The position numbers were made by a program, and so were the translations under genes. A DNA stretch of 61,364 bases, taken from contig JAKCWW010001789.1 of assembly GCA_026260175.1 (NCBI GenBank), positions 1 to 61,364 on the forward strand, in the 5' to 3' direction. The first letter of the stretch is position 1. Each line of letters begins with the position of its first letter. The notes below the pieces were generated by a model, which saw nothing but the letters and a program-made list of their open reading frames with translations, was not told the origin of the DNA and made no database searches. Positions 11,859 through 22,299 of this stretch are shown here, piece after piece. Source of the DNA: Reticulitermes lucifugus (taxonomy: Eukaryota; Arthropoda; Insecta; Blattodea; Rhinotermitidae).

Positions 11859-11899
11859 CTCCCTGATTATAGCACCCCCGGTGCCGAAACATGTAGGAG
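11859..11899 (+). ncRNA. Hammerhead ribozyme motif (PLE type), GUA
   Basis: Stem I CTCC (11859-11862) pairs with GGAG (11896-11899). The core reads CTGATTA (11863-11869), one base from CTGANGA. Stem II GCACC/GGTGC (11872-11876 with 11880-11884) has 5 perfect pairs around CCC. GAAA follows at 11886-11889, then C90-G93 as a tiny stem III and the cleavage triplet GUA. The layout is that of minimal type I hammerheads in PLE repeats. The core change G to T (position G8) makes this copy probably inactive. Downstream GAGCTTTATA is shared with 15518-15527. Confidence 0.6.
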
Positions 11900-12142
11900 C
11901 TTTATACAGCTTCTGAATGTGTTTTACTATTAAATGCATAAGTTGGTTGATGTATTAATAATTGAAATGTGAATTTTACATACCGTCCGCCTGGGGTGGC
12001 AACTTTCGCCGTTGAAATCGATACTTGGCGCTTTTTGTGACTGCCTCGCCATCTTCTTCCTGCAGATGTGTGCATTACCAGCGCCCTGGCTAATGTGATA
12101 CGTATTATCTTTTGATGTATTGAAAACTTTTGTACTAATTTT

Positions 12143-12619
12143 AAGCGCGTTCGCAAAATTGCGAAAAGCGACTTTTAGCTTCGTCATATGCGTCTGTCTC
12201 TCCTTCCGCACGTAACATCTCGGCTCCCACTGGACGGATTTTTATGGAATTTGATATTCGAGGATTTTTCGAAACTCTGTCAAGAAAATTCAAGTTTGAT
12301 TAAAATCTGCCAAAAATAACGGGCACTTCACTTGAACACCTATGTACATTTATGATAATATCTCGCTGAATTCTTCTTAGAATGAGACACGTTTCAGACG
12401 AAAGTTTTACAGAAAATTAAAACCCGTTTTTATGTTCAATAACTTTCTTCCGAAAATCGTGCCTTTTATGAGATAATGTGGAAAAATATGGTAGAGCCAG
12501 AGAAGTCACAGATTAAAATATGGCGCTTGCACTTTGCATACTTATTTCCTCTCCACGTCAACAGTGGTTACTTAAACGCGCCTCAATGTTACGTTTAGAC
12601 GTACATTGCCTCTTTTGTT
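12143..12619 (+). repeat. Repeat family M, copy 2 (internally deleted)
   Basis: Starts AAGCGCGTTCGCAAAATTGC and contains the shared CCACTGGACGGATTTTTATG. It ends with AAACGCGCC then ACGTACATTGCCTCTTTTG. It is shorter than copies 1, 3 and 4; the segment before the inner inverted repeat lacks the GCTACAGACACACAC block present in copies 1 and 3. Confidence 0.8.
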
Positions 12620-13925
12620 ATTAATTAGATGGTGAGTGTTTACTGCGCGGTACGATTTGGGTCATTCAGTAAAATAGATTACGTCCCATGCTTAAAGGAT
12701 TAATGGAGCTGTTAGTAACTTAGATCGCGTAGCTTCGAATGACTGAATGATAGTGAATGGAAAAGGATGTGAAAGAAAGTGTCCGTGAGCTAGTACAGGA
12801 CATCTGTACGGAGAGACTGATAAAACTGCGAAATAATTGAGAATAGTCTGTGTCCCTGCCGGTAACCGAACCTGACTCTTCCTGAAAGCGTGACAGGTGT
12901 TAACGCTGTAGGCAACTTGCTCGATATGAATACATGGAACTGCATCTCCATGTGCCCCTTACATCTTCGTGGCGTTGTGCTCAATAAAGCACACGGATAA
13001 CTTCACTTTATCCTTATATGTGTGTGTATATATACTTTACTTAATACTCATCAGTGCTTGTATCTCGTCAGTCAGGGACCTTCTGAGTACAGTAGACTAT
13101 TATCCCTAGCCCGATGTTTCTGCTGGTTACTGCTGTACGAGCATATGAAGATTAATGCGTTGCAGGGCTGCCTACGTTGCCTGCGTTATCCCCTCCTCCA
13201 TGCACCTCCTGCTTTCTCACTTCCACGATTTGCCGTTGCAATATTCATGTGCTTAGAGACTGCACAGCACTCGCAATGCGCCATCTGATGGTTACATGCA
13301 TTGTCCTTTTCCAAATGATTGGAAATTTCAGCCCCTAAACCCACCAACTTTTGACACCGTGTGATGAAAATGTATACTCTGTACGAAATGTATAGAGTGC
13401 GGAATATTATAAATATTCTCTATGACACATCTAATTATGATGGTATTGAGTAAGAGCTCGTATCTCTAACTTTGAATACTTTGCTTCAAAAGTAAGCTTT
13501 AACCATTCCCATCGACATTCCCTTGGTAACACTACATGCTAATATAACTTCGGAAACTTTGGTAAAGCTGGACATACATAAATAATCCAATGTGCGACCA
13601 GACACAGGATATACATACGTACTTCTGTCTGTATATGACGACAGTACGTTTGTAGGTAGCATTCTCTACTCGTCTTGTGTTTAAGAAGAACACAACATGC
13701 AACGAATGTCTAAGAAGGGGAAGTATTTAGCTAATCATATTTGTTTAAAATTTATCGGCTGATTAAGCGTTCAGTGATTTGGCCCAGTGTGAATTTTCGA
13801 ATTCACGGTTTGTAATTTCGTAGCTTGTTTAACGACTTTGTCAGTAGTCAGGGAAACGTGTCGAATGATGAATAATGAACAGAAAATGATGTGGCGAGAA
13901 TCAGTCGGCCGGTACTATTTCAACA
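12620..13925. other. No recognisable feature
   Basis: The 88-codon frame at 13022-13288 has no family signature and starts in TG-repeat-like sequence; not credible as a gene. Confidence 0.4.
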
Positions 13926-13929
13926 TCTT

Positions 13930-14045
13930 CCTGGAGGAACTGAGAAAAACCACGAAACACCTCACACAAAACAGTCTTTGCCTCTACCGGGATTCGAAAT
14001 AGGCACCTCTGAAGTCACATGCGTTGCCGCATGATCTGCATTCAC
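13930..14045 (-). mobile_element. SINE-D copy 1, partial
   Basis: On the minus strand a tRNA-like head ends in TTTCGAATCCCGG (B box region, 13987-13999) and is followed by a body containing TTTCGTGGTTTTTCTC. The same 16-bp piece and head layout recur at 56960-57085. The A box is degenerate. Confidence 0.6.
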
Positions 14046-14053
14046 CCTTAGTA

Positions 14054-14222
14054 AGGCAAAGGTAAAGTTAACTCTATAACGTGTCCTGAAGGCCCAGATG
14101 GAAAGTACTCTTTCTTTAACCTCGGCGCTAGATGGAGGTGGGTGGTTAACGCCACGCCCTGCCCGCTTTACCCCCTGGAATAACGCCGCTACCCATTGTG
14201 TAGGAGGCTGTGTGGGCCATTT
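14054..14222 (-). mobile_element. SINE-C copy, head missing
   Basis: The body matches the full SINE-C copy at 50615-50909: GGTAAAG-rich 3' end, CTAGATGGAGGTGGGTGG, CCGCTTTACCCCCTGG and ACCCATTGTGTAGGAGGCT. It stops where the tRNA-like head would begin, so it is 5'-truncated. It abuts the SINE-D fragment. Confidence 0.85.
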
Positions 14223-14224
14223 TT

Positions 14225-15475
14225 GGTAATTAATTTTCGGACTTCATCAGTATATTATACAATATGATGTCGAGTGATGGAATGGGTCATGAGTGATTAA
14301 TTAAACTATTTGCAAGGAGAGGTCATGGTCTAATCGAAGAGCTACTCTAACAGTTGCGTGCACGGACTTACTAAAACTACTAACAAGTTCGGAATTATCC
14401 TCAGAGCGTAACACTTTGACGCGTTTGTTCTCTCACTATCCCTAGATTTTAAGTAAATTCGTGACTATTTTTATGTAGGAACACTGAAGATGCGAGTATT
14501 TGAAAAGTCCCTTTCCAATTTGTACACAAACACACAGCATAAAATTTCTGTGTCTCAGCAACAGATTTAAAATCTATATATCGTGAACTGTAATATATCA
14601 GTCATGTTCTGTTATTTCGCTTTGATCGCCACCTTTTTCTTTGATCTCAGCTTCTATCTCACAGAGAACACAGTCTGCTCAGTTATAAAGACCTATGACG
14701 ACGAGATATTATCACAAATGCACTACGTTTTCATGTTAATATCTTATTTTTATCCGATTTTAACCAAAATCGGAAGGTGTCGATTACTTTCATCAAATAT
14801 TTTAAACCCGAAATTTAAAAAAAAGTGCGCCCGATGAGGATCGTGCTGTTTAATGTCGCCCGTCAGACGGATATGATTATACGAATAATCGCTTTTCGTA
14901 ACTGCTGTACCTACGCGCCTGAAACTCTTGTTCCGGCCGAAATGCGAACCAGATACCTGCCGAATACAAGTGTTCATTTTTACTGCTATAAGAGCGTGAT
15001 CGGTATTGGATTCCTGCGAGTGCGTTGGTGCTCTTACCATTTACCATATCCAAAACGATTCTGGACCCACATTCCTAGACAGTAGTTATCAGCGTCGTCA
15101 TCCTCTGTATTCGCGGCGACGTACAACTGAGTACTAGGACAATAGTGCCCCGAATGCATCTCTCTCTGAATGAATGAAAAACTTGAATGAACACTCTGTT
15201 GTGCACACTTGGAGTACCGATTATCCGATCAAGTTTAAATAGAAGAAGACATGCCAGTACCACACATGTTTTGATACGGAGCATTATTTTTAATACTTTT
15301 AATACCTATAATATTTAAGATCAATTAAATTGCATTTTTAACATTATAACTACCTATTTATATATTGATGATTTGTACAGTGTCAATTATCATCATTGTA
15401 TTCTTACTATATTATATATATGTAGTCTGCCAATGACACGTTGCCATATACGCAGTGCACGTTGACCAAATTTGT
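14225..15475. other. No recognisable feature
   Basis: Overlapping frames on both strands at 14583-15284 have no recognisable domain. No repeat identified. Confidence 0.35.
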
Positions 15476-15477
15476 AA

Positions 15478-15521
15478 CTCCCTGAAGATGGCCAGGATAT
15501 ATGTTCGAAACATGTTAGAGC
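15478..15521 (+). ncRNA. Degenerate hammerhead motif
   Basis: CTGAAGA (15482-15488), then GGCC...GTTC as a weakened stem II, GAAAC (15507-15511) and GUUA. CTCC precedes the core and GAGCTTT follows cleavage, as at 11859-11906, so both are copies of one terminal repeat. Mismatches in stems I and II indicate decay. Confidence 0.45.
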
Positions 15522-15539
15522 TTTGCATAAAAAATACAA

Positions 15540-16465
15540 AACTTTGTGCAACTAGTTGGTAGTGAACCTTTTGTGTATTAGACTATTGCACGGAAGGTGT
15601 AAAACATCAAATTTAGAAGTAGAAATCTTTACCAAACGAGCCTTTAAGTCCGTAACTTCGTTTGTGTACATGTCAGTTAACTAACCAATACCATACAGCC
15701 CAATGCTTCTTAAAAAACTAGTAATCACTTAATTAGTCAGGAATTTTTCTGCCTTTTATAAAAACCTGAACATTCATTTTTGTGTTTACAAGAGTCCATC
15801 AGTGGACTGTGACATATCTGGAGCCAGATGAATCCAATCCATATTTTCTAATCTAATTTCTTTAAAATTTATTTTATTTTATCTCTTCAACTGAGCCTAA
15901 CTTTTCCAAGTAGTCCATCTACTCTTCAGATATTCAAGCCGAACTCTGTCACCATTTCTAATCTCTCCCCTGTGTGTGTCAATCGTCCTCACCCGTCTGC
16001 CCATAGTTGTATTTGGATGGATTACAAATTATGGCGGTCTTACTGTGTAGATTTACCCGTCCTCCAGTTACTTCGTGTCTGTTAGGTCCACGTGTTCGTT
16101 TTGGGACCTGTTTTCCTCACTCAATGTCCTTTTCTTTAAGGTGAGGTCAATTTTCGCACCCAGAGATAAACTGTAAAATTATGAGATTTTCCGTTTTAAG
16201 ATCTGTGTCGTTCAGTCAGTAACTGTAAGTAATGACAGGTTTAACAGTCAAAGCCTTCATTATGCCTACACAGTGTACTTACGTTTTCCATGTGATTCTT
16301 GCAATAAACAACGGTGTCTCCCTATACCGACTTCACCGACTATTCGTCCTGATTGAAACACAATTTGTTCTCTGTGAGTTAGTAGCTGAATTTTTGTACA
16401 TAATGTAGGTTAAATTTTTGTCATCAAAGGGGTTAATGTTGTGGTAATTCATTCACGGTATCACA
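15540..16465. other. No recognisable feature
   Basis: AT-rich; no gene or repeat recognised. Confidence 0.4.
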
Positions 16466-16469
16466 TGCA

Positions 16470-16580
16470 ACATGCAATATGCAATGTTTCGGTTAAAACT
16501 GCTATTCCTCTCCTCAGGTTGAATATATAGGCAGAAAGTCCCTCCGAAGAGTTTGTAACTACATATCGTGTTACATTGTG
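16470..16580 (+). repeat. Second copy of the GAAG-type hammerhead-like repeat
   Basis: AGGCAGAAAGTCCCTCCGAA followed by GAGTTTGTAACTACA parallels 6558-6591. Here the CTGAAGA core is lost. Flanking sequence diverges. Confidence 0.35.
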
Positions 16581-16649
16581 TTTGACACATTTGAAGAAGA
16601 TTTGACACATAAAATGTAACAAAATATATATTTGTACTTTACTCTTTAC

Positions 16650-19600
16650 GTTTTGTGATAAGAGATGGGTAAACATGTGATTCTGCCATAAATGGTAGGA
16701 GGTATTTTTGGAATGTAATTAATTCTTAATTCTTTTCTTAACATAATTTTGGTTGGCTATTGCTGCTCCCAGATATTTGATCTTGATATGTTTTTCAAGG
16801 ACATGTTTATGTTTGTTTATGTAATATAAGAGCGTAAAGAAGTTTATTTCTTTATGTAACTGTATGCAATAATAGTAGACGTATGTAAATTTATTCTTTG
16901 AAACGGAGCAAATCAACGCTTCTTTATACACCGACGGTTCCATTTTTTTGTTACTCGTATTATCTTCTGGCAACACTTAACCAAACGACCTGGAAATGTG
17001 CAGTTAGATAGGTATGGCCTCTTCATATCTCTCGTTTGTGAATGAAGTAGATTTTTGGTAATTATGTCAATTTTTGTTCCCTCAAAACTCTTAAAATGCT
17101 GTTAAATAGCTGGCGGGGATAGAGCTGTCAGTGCGTCACCATAGTAGTACTGAAAGTGAAAGAAACGGTAAGGTAGAAGTTCATGGCCCTTCTGGGAAGA
17201 AAACCAATATCCTGGCATTTTCATGGACTGATGAAGACAATGAAAGCACTCAGGGTGCAGACCAGGTGGTTGGTTTAGAAGTGATACTTACAGAACAGAG
17301 AGAACACTCTACACTTAAGTGTGCCCGCTCGCTTCTAGATAGACTGAGGAAGACAATGAAAGCCCTTCGGTTGCAGGCCTCCAATTTATATTCGACACAC
17401 ATATAGACAAAAAACTGAACATCCATTCATCCGCTGCCTACTTTGTTCTGGATAAAATCCTATATAAAATTCGCAAGGTCGTAATTTGATGTTACTGAAA
17501 GAAAGTTGCTTAAATCTGCTCTTTGACGTCCTCCGTTATGGTTGTTACACTAGGATCATTGAAGTCGATTCATTTAATTTATTATTACTGAGAACAGATA
17601 AGCTGCACTGAGCGGGCAGAGCATTAGCTTAGTGTGCATCGAAGTGCTTCTACCGCAGTGTAATTATTATTTTACTTGTCACATATGATCTTTGTCATTA
17701 CCTTTCCCGAAAATTATAATGCAGTCAGAATGTCATACGTATGTACTTAAACTTTTCTCTTTAGTGATGGAAATACTTCCATTTTTTGACCAAAAATGCC
17801 ACGTGAAGTTTCGAACTTAGCTAAACAGCAGAATAATCATTAGACCCCTCTAGAGCAACAAGTTTTCTTGTAGGTCTGAACACGATCTTCAAAAAGCAGT
17901 TTAACTTCCTTTTGAAATGTCTAATGAATAAATGGAATAGCGGAACCGATAAAATGGCATTTGTCGCATGTGTTAAAAGGTAGAGTTTGCTTTACAAAAT
18001 TATGAGTATTGTACACAATTATGTAAATATGAAAAACATTATTACGATCTCTGCTTTGTTCTTGTTATTTTGAAATGGTTTTGTCAACGATTTTTTACCT
18101 ATGAAATATAAATATTTAAACGGGCTCAATTACATTGTATAAATATTTTATGCCGTTTCATTATACACATATTTGCAGTATTCCGGTAGTAGTTTGATAG
18201 TTAACAATCAGTCTATCATCTAAGCCAAACAATCCATCTCCAGTGTTTTGATAGCAATGTATAATAAATATTTAGTGAATATACACACAACGTTTGGCAG
18301 AAACATTTGTTTTCTTTTGTCGTTATATAATGCTAATTTAATTGTGGTTATCAAAGTGCTCCTTGATGTTTTATTGATGTCAGGTACGAATGTATTAGAA
18401 TTATGTTAAAGTGTTGACTGTGTGAAATTATGACGTAAGTATGAATAGCAATTTAGGTTATAAATTGACCCAAATCTCTTAATAAGTAAGGCCTGTATCG
18501 GTATTCAGTTATTCAGCCGCATTCTTTTCCTTGATCATTGATAAAAATTTCTATTTTAATATTGTAATAATTGATAATTGATTCGCATGTTCTTTGAGTA
18601 TGTTTCTTGGAACTACAGAAGCTATTAGTGTCTACTGAGGTTAAAAGATGAGAATGAGTAATCAATATGTAACTGCTTAGTGGAGAAGGTCGTAGTCTAT
18701 ACTAAGCCCGTTAATTCATCATTTATTGTAATTCTACAAAAATAAAATTCTCTCGCCATTAACAAAATTTTATTTTTTACTAGATGATATACTGGACTGG
18801 GTTTTATCAAATGTTTAATAATGCGTTCTTCTGAGTGTGCTGTGTTTCCCGCTGTTTATGAGAGAGCACCACAAATTAATACTTACGAATCGCAAATCTC
18901 GGAGAGTAACAGGTTTAACACAGCTGACTTGTTACCTATGCCAACATTTCCTAACTTGTTTCTGTATCATTTATTTCTGTGTTTGTTAAGCGTTAGTGTT
19001 CCGTTTTTTAAATCGCATAAAGTGCTTTTGATGTGCGACACGATTTTGCCTGTACGCCACATTGTGGACTGTGTGAATGTTTGATGTTTGTTATTTATGT
19101 AGTTTAAATGTACGCTAAATACGTTTCGGTGTTCTGATAACACATTTTATGACAGGCTCACTATTACTCTTGACCTGCTGTTCTATAAGTCTGTGTATAT
19201 GGGTAGATTTTAGAGGTTTTTCTTCCATTTTTTCAAGACTTTCATCATTTTATACCTTTGTCTGTATGCTTGTTTCTTAAGCTACCCGATTTTACAGCCC
19301 TTTAAAAAAAGGCGTAGGGAATGATCGGAAAGAAATTAATCGTGTTACGCTTTAATTATTCTAGCCAAAAATTGTCTAGGAGGAATGAAAATCTAAACTT
19401 ACCCGTATGCCCTTATGCATTCAGCTACGAATTCTGTTGATTAGTAAACCTACAAACAATTTTCATACTGACTGAAATCCCCCTCACCCGTATCCAGCTG
19501 CTAATATTGAACTACATAGGAGACCTACAAGCTAGACAAGAAACTGTGTATTAATGCAGTATTTGTGCTTTACTTAGAATGTTGTCCCGCACTGAATAGT

Positions 19601-19740
19601 ACAGTCGCCTTCAATTCTAACTTTTATTCATCCGAATAACTTAACATTTCTGCCAACTTACCTAAACTTATGTCCCTTTTTCATATCTATTTTTTTCACC
19701 TGTATGTCCTTATGAAACTGAGGAAATTAAAATCTCAAGG
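16650..19740. other. Long stretch without recognised features
   Basis: The 91-codon frame at 17131-17406 contains a repeated piece, GACTGATGAAGACAATGAAA (17226) and GACTGAGGAAGACAATGAAA (17342), 116 bp apart, but no protein family is recognisable. The rest is AT-rich with no identified element. Confidence 0.35.
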
Positions 19741-19744
19741 CAAC

Positions 19745-20392
19745 CATCCCTAGTACAGATTGTGATAGATCAAAAACAACCAGAGAATGTGAAATAGTTC
19801 AACTATTTGTGTAGCATGGTAATAAATGATGCAAGATGTACACGTGATATTAAATCCAGGATTACTATGGCAAAAGCAGCATTCATCAAGAGGAAGACTC
19901 TTTTCAACAGGAGATTAGACTTACATTTAGAGAAGAAACTAGTAAAGTGCTACATCTGGAGCATAGTTTGTATGGTACTAAAACTTTGACACTTCGGAAA
20001 CTAGATCAGAAATACCTGGAAAGGTTTGAAATGTGGAACTGGAAAAAGATGCAGAAGATCATTCGGACAGATCGTGTGAAAATGAAGAGGTATTGCATAG
20101 AGTCAAGGACAAAAGGAATATTCTACATACAGTAAATATAAAGAAGGCTAACTGGATGGGTCACAATTTGAGTAGGAACTGCCTACTAAGACACGTGTTT
20201 GATGGAAGGTAGAGGGAAGGATAGAAGTGACCGGAAGACTCGGAAGAAGATGTAAGCAGCTACTGGATGACTTAAGGAAAAGAGAGGATATTGGAAACTG
20301 AAAGAAGAAACACTATATCGCTCTCTGTGGATAATTCGCTTTGGAAGAGGCTACGGACCTATCGTAAGACAGACTACAGAATGATTGAATGT
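19745..20392 (+). pseudogene. Non-LTR retrotransposon RT C-terminal remnant
   Basis: Translated in shifting frames this reads as the C-terminal part of a LINE reverse transcriptase: NDARCTRDIKSRI, AKAAFIKRKTLF, KLVKCYIWSI, then after a frameshift near 19970 YGTKTLTLRKLDQKYLE and FEMWNWKKM, then TDRV. A further shift gives NEEVLHRVKD and KANWMGH before the frame decays. In such proteins this region follows the palm and carries the thumb; the catalytic YADD motif would lie upstream and is absent, so the copy is 5'-truncated. DNA-level matches to 34558-34886 and 35955-36190 extend through GGAAGAGGCTACGGACCTAT to the 3' end, which finishes in an ATGATTGAATG tail. It cannot encode a working protein. 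The family is abundant in insects; the exact clade is not determined. Confidence 0.88.
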
Positions 20393-20399
20393 CCTTGTG

Positions 20400-21990
20400 C
20401 TCTTTTTACTTTATTTTATAACAGGATAATATTTCTGCCAAAGTAACATAGATTACAATGAAGGATATTTAAGCACTGTATCAGGTACCTGTAGAAATAG
20501 AAAGTCCACTACCTCTCCGTCATGTCGGCTATTCACAATTACTTATTCCATATATTCGAAGGTTTGTCCATAGCTTGAGATTGTTTCCTCTCTTCATCAT
20601 TTTATGTCGTGTCATGCCATGGTGACAAGTGACCATATTCATACGGATAAGTGTGCTAAAGTTTTAAAAATTGACAGTACCTTTTAATTGTGTCCAAAGG
20701 AGTTATTTATCTTTTCGAATTAGACTTATGACAACAAAGAATCAATAAGTTTTTGCACAATGCATTTCTCTTTCTTATTTAGTTAAAGTCTGTCTATTTA
20801 AACATAAATATCATAACAGTAAGCATAACAGATGTATCAATCATAAATTAAAGAAACAAACTGAAACCTACAATCATATACACACGCTGTTGTGATATTC
20901 GGAGACCAATAACGTTAAAAAGTCGGTAGCTGCATATCTCTAGCAGACACAAAGCTCAGGGGAAACTCTCTTCCGGAGGCTAACCATTCTAGCTTCTAAC
21001 CAAGCAGTTAATGTAATTTACCGCAAAACATTTCCGACGTTACAACTTAAAGACTAGAATATAAATAACTTCTCTTAAATATAGCGTTAATATTAACATA
21101 TGGTCTCAGCCGTGTCGGACTCATTGTGGGACACAAATTGCACCAATTACACACATAACTAGGACACTTTAATTTTATAGTTATTAGCTTCATTCTGTTT
21201 ATGACGTACTTACGGATTCTAGTTCTTGTGCTTAATTATGGTGTTCATGTTATGCGATAAAGATTTGTTGTAATTTCCATTTATTTACTAACGACAATTC
21301 GCATGCATGTTAAAACTTTTAATCTTGTTTTGTGTAGGCCAGTTGGTAGGCTTAACATATGTTTATAACTTTCACGATTTCCTGCCATGTTACAAATTCT
21401 AATAGTGTATTACCCCTTACTTCATTTCACTGGTAGGATGGTAGCAAGGTAAAACTTTAGGAAGTGAAGAAGGTAAGGTGATGGGATATGGGTTGTTGGG
21501 AGTTTGCAGCGTAGGGAGGAAGTTCAGCATTTCGGCTGCGTTTTGTGTTTTGAGGGCATCATTATAACGAAATTTTCATAGCGTCGGTAGGGCTAGGTTT
21601 TGGAAGTACTTTTGAAGTTACTTTTAAGGAGTGTTGCATGAGAAGCATGCAACGCATCTTGGATTTTGGGTACCAACTGAGTATTTGCTCTATGACTGAG
21701 GAAATAAAGGGAAAATTTGGGTCGATTGGTTTGAAGACTAATATAAATTTACATCACATACAAACATCCTGCTCGTACGTCAGTGAGAAAGCAGTGTACT
21801 TCCAGTAGGAAGACCATTCGGTTAATTCTGTGTAGGGAAACAATTGCTCTGTATTTTGGAATTTAATACACTCTGTAGGCTAAATGCAGAATTATTATCG
21901 TTAAACCTGGCTGTATATACTTTTATACTAGCCAGTAAACCTTTAAACTTAATTTTTATTCACGTTATATTCACCGTGCATCTTGATAAA
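20400..21990. other. No recognisable feature
   Basis: No credible frame of length and no repeat recognised in this AT-rich stretch. Confidence 0.4.
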
Positions 21991-22043
21991 TCAAAAGTTT
22001 AAAAACCAACATATGCACTGTATTCTTACAAGTAAGTCAATTA

Positions 22044-22085
22044 CCCCTACACATGTTTCGGCTTCAACAAGCCATCTTCAGGGGG
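22044..22085 (-). ncRNA. Hammerhead ribozyme motif, best copy
   Basis: Read on the minus strand: stem I CCCC (22085-22082) pairs with GGGG (22047-22044), extended by one A-T pair; core CTGAAGA (22081-22075); one unpaired T; stem II GGCTT/AAGCC, 5 perfect pairs closed by GTTG; core GAAA (22059-22056); a tiny stem III made from CA..TG; cleavage triplet GUA at 22050-22048. All catalytic core positions fit CUGANGA and GAAA. The extra base between CUGANGA and stem II departs from the canonical hammerhead but recurs in every copy here. Minimal stem III type I hammerheads of this kind are described in PLE flanking repeats and are thought to work as dimers. Activity is inferred only. Confidence 0.72.
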
Positions 22086-22202
22086 TCAAAGTTCTACAGA
22101 TGCTTGACATCCATTAGTTCAATTTTAAACACCTCCTAAATGTTGATGTACGAGGTTTTTTAAAATTGAACTAATGGATGTCGAGCATTTGTAGAACTTT
22201 GA

Positions 22203-22243
22203 CCCCTAAGGATGGCTTGTTGAAGCTGAAACATGTGTAGGGG
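22203..22243 (+). ncRNA. Degenerate hammerhead motif, right arm
   Basis: The partner of the motif in the left arm. Stem I (CCC/GGG) and stem II are kept, but the core reads CTAAGGA rather than CTGAAGA and stem II ends in GCT. Two core changes predict inactivity. Confidence 0.5.
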
Positions 22244-22299
22244 TAATTGACTTACTTGTAAGAATATAGTGCATATGTTGGTTTCTTAAACTTTTAACT

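Larger units (their letters stand above)
21993..22295. repeat. 303-bp palindrome: inverted PLE-like terminal repeats
   Basis: Arms 21993-22129 and 22160-22295 are near-identical reverse complements around a 30-bp centre. The outer boundary reads AAAAGTTTAA and its complement. Each arm contains the hammerhead layout (left arm on the minus strand, right arm on the plus strand). High arm identity suggests a recent event or copy correction. No coding sequence lies between the arms. Confidence 0.8.

Noticed and set aside
17226..17363. CTGATGA...GAAA repeated 116 bp apart, as hammerhead candidates
   Set aside because: Only about 7 bases separate the two core boxes and they cannot form stem II.
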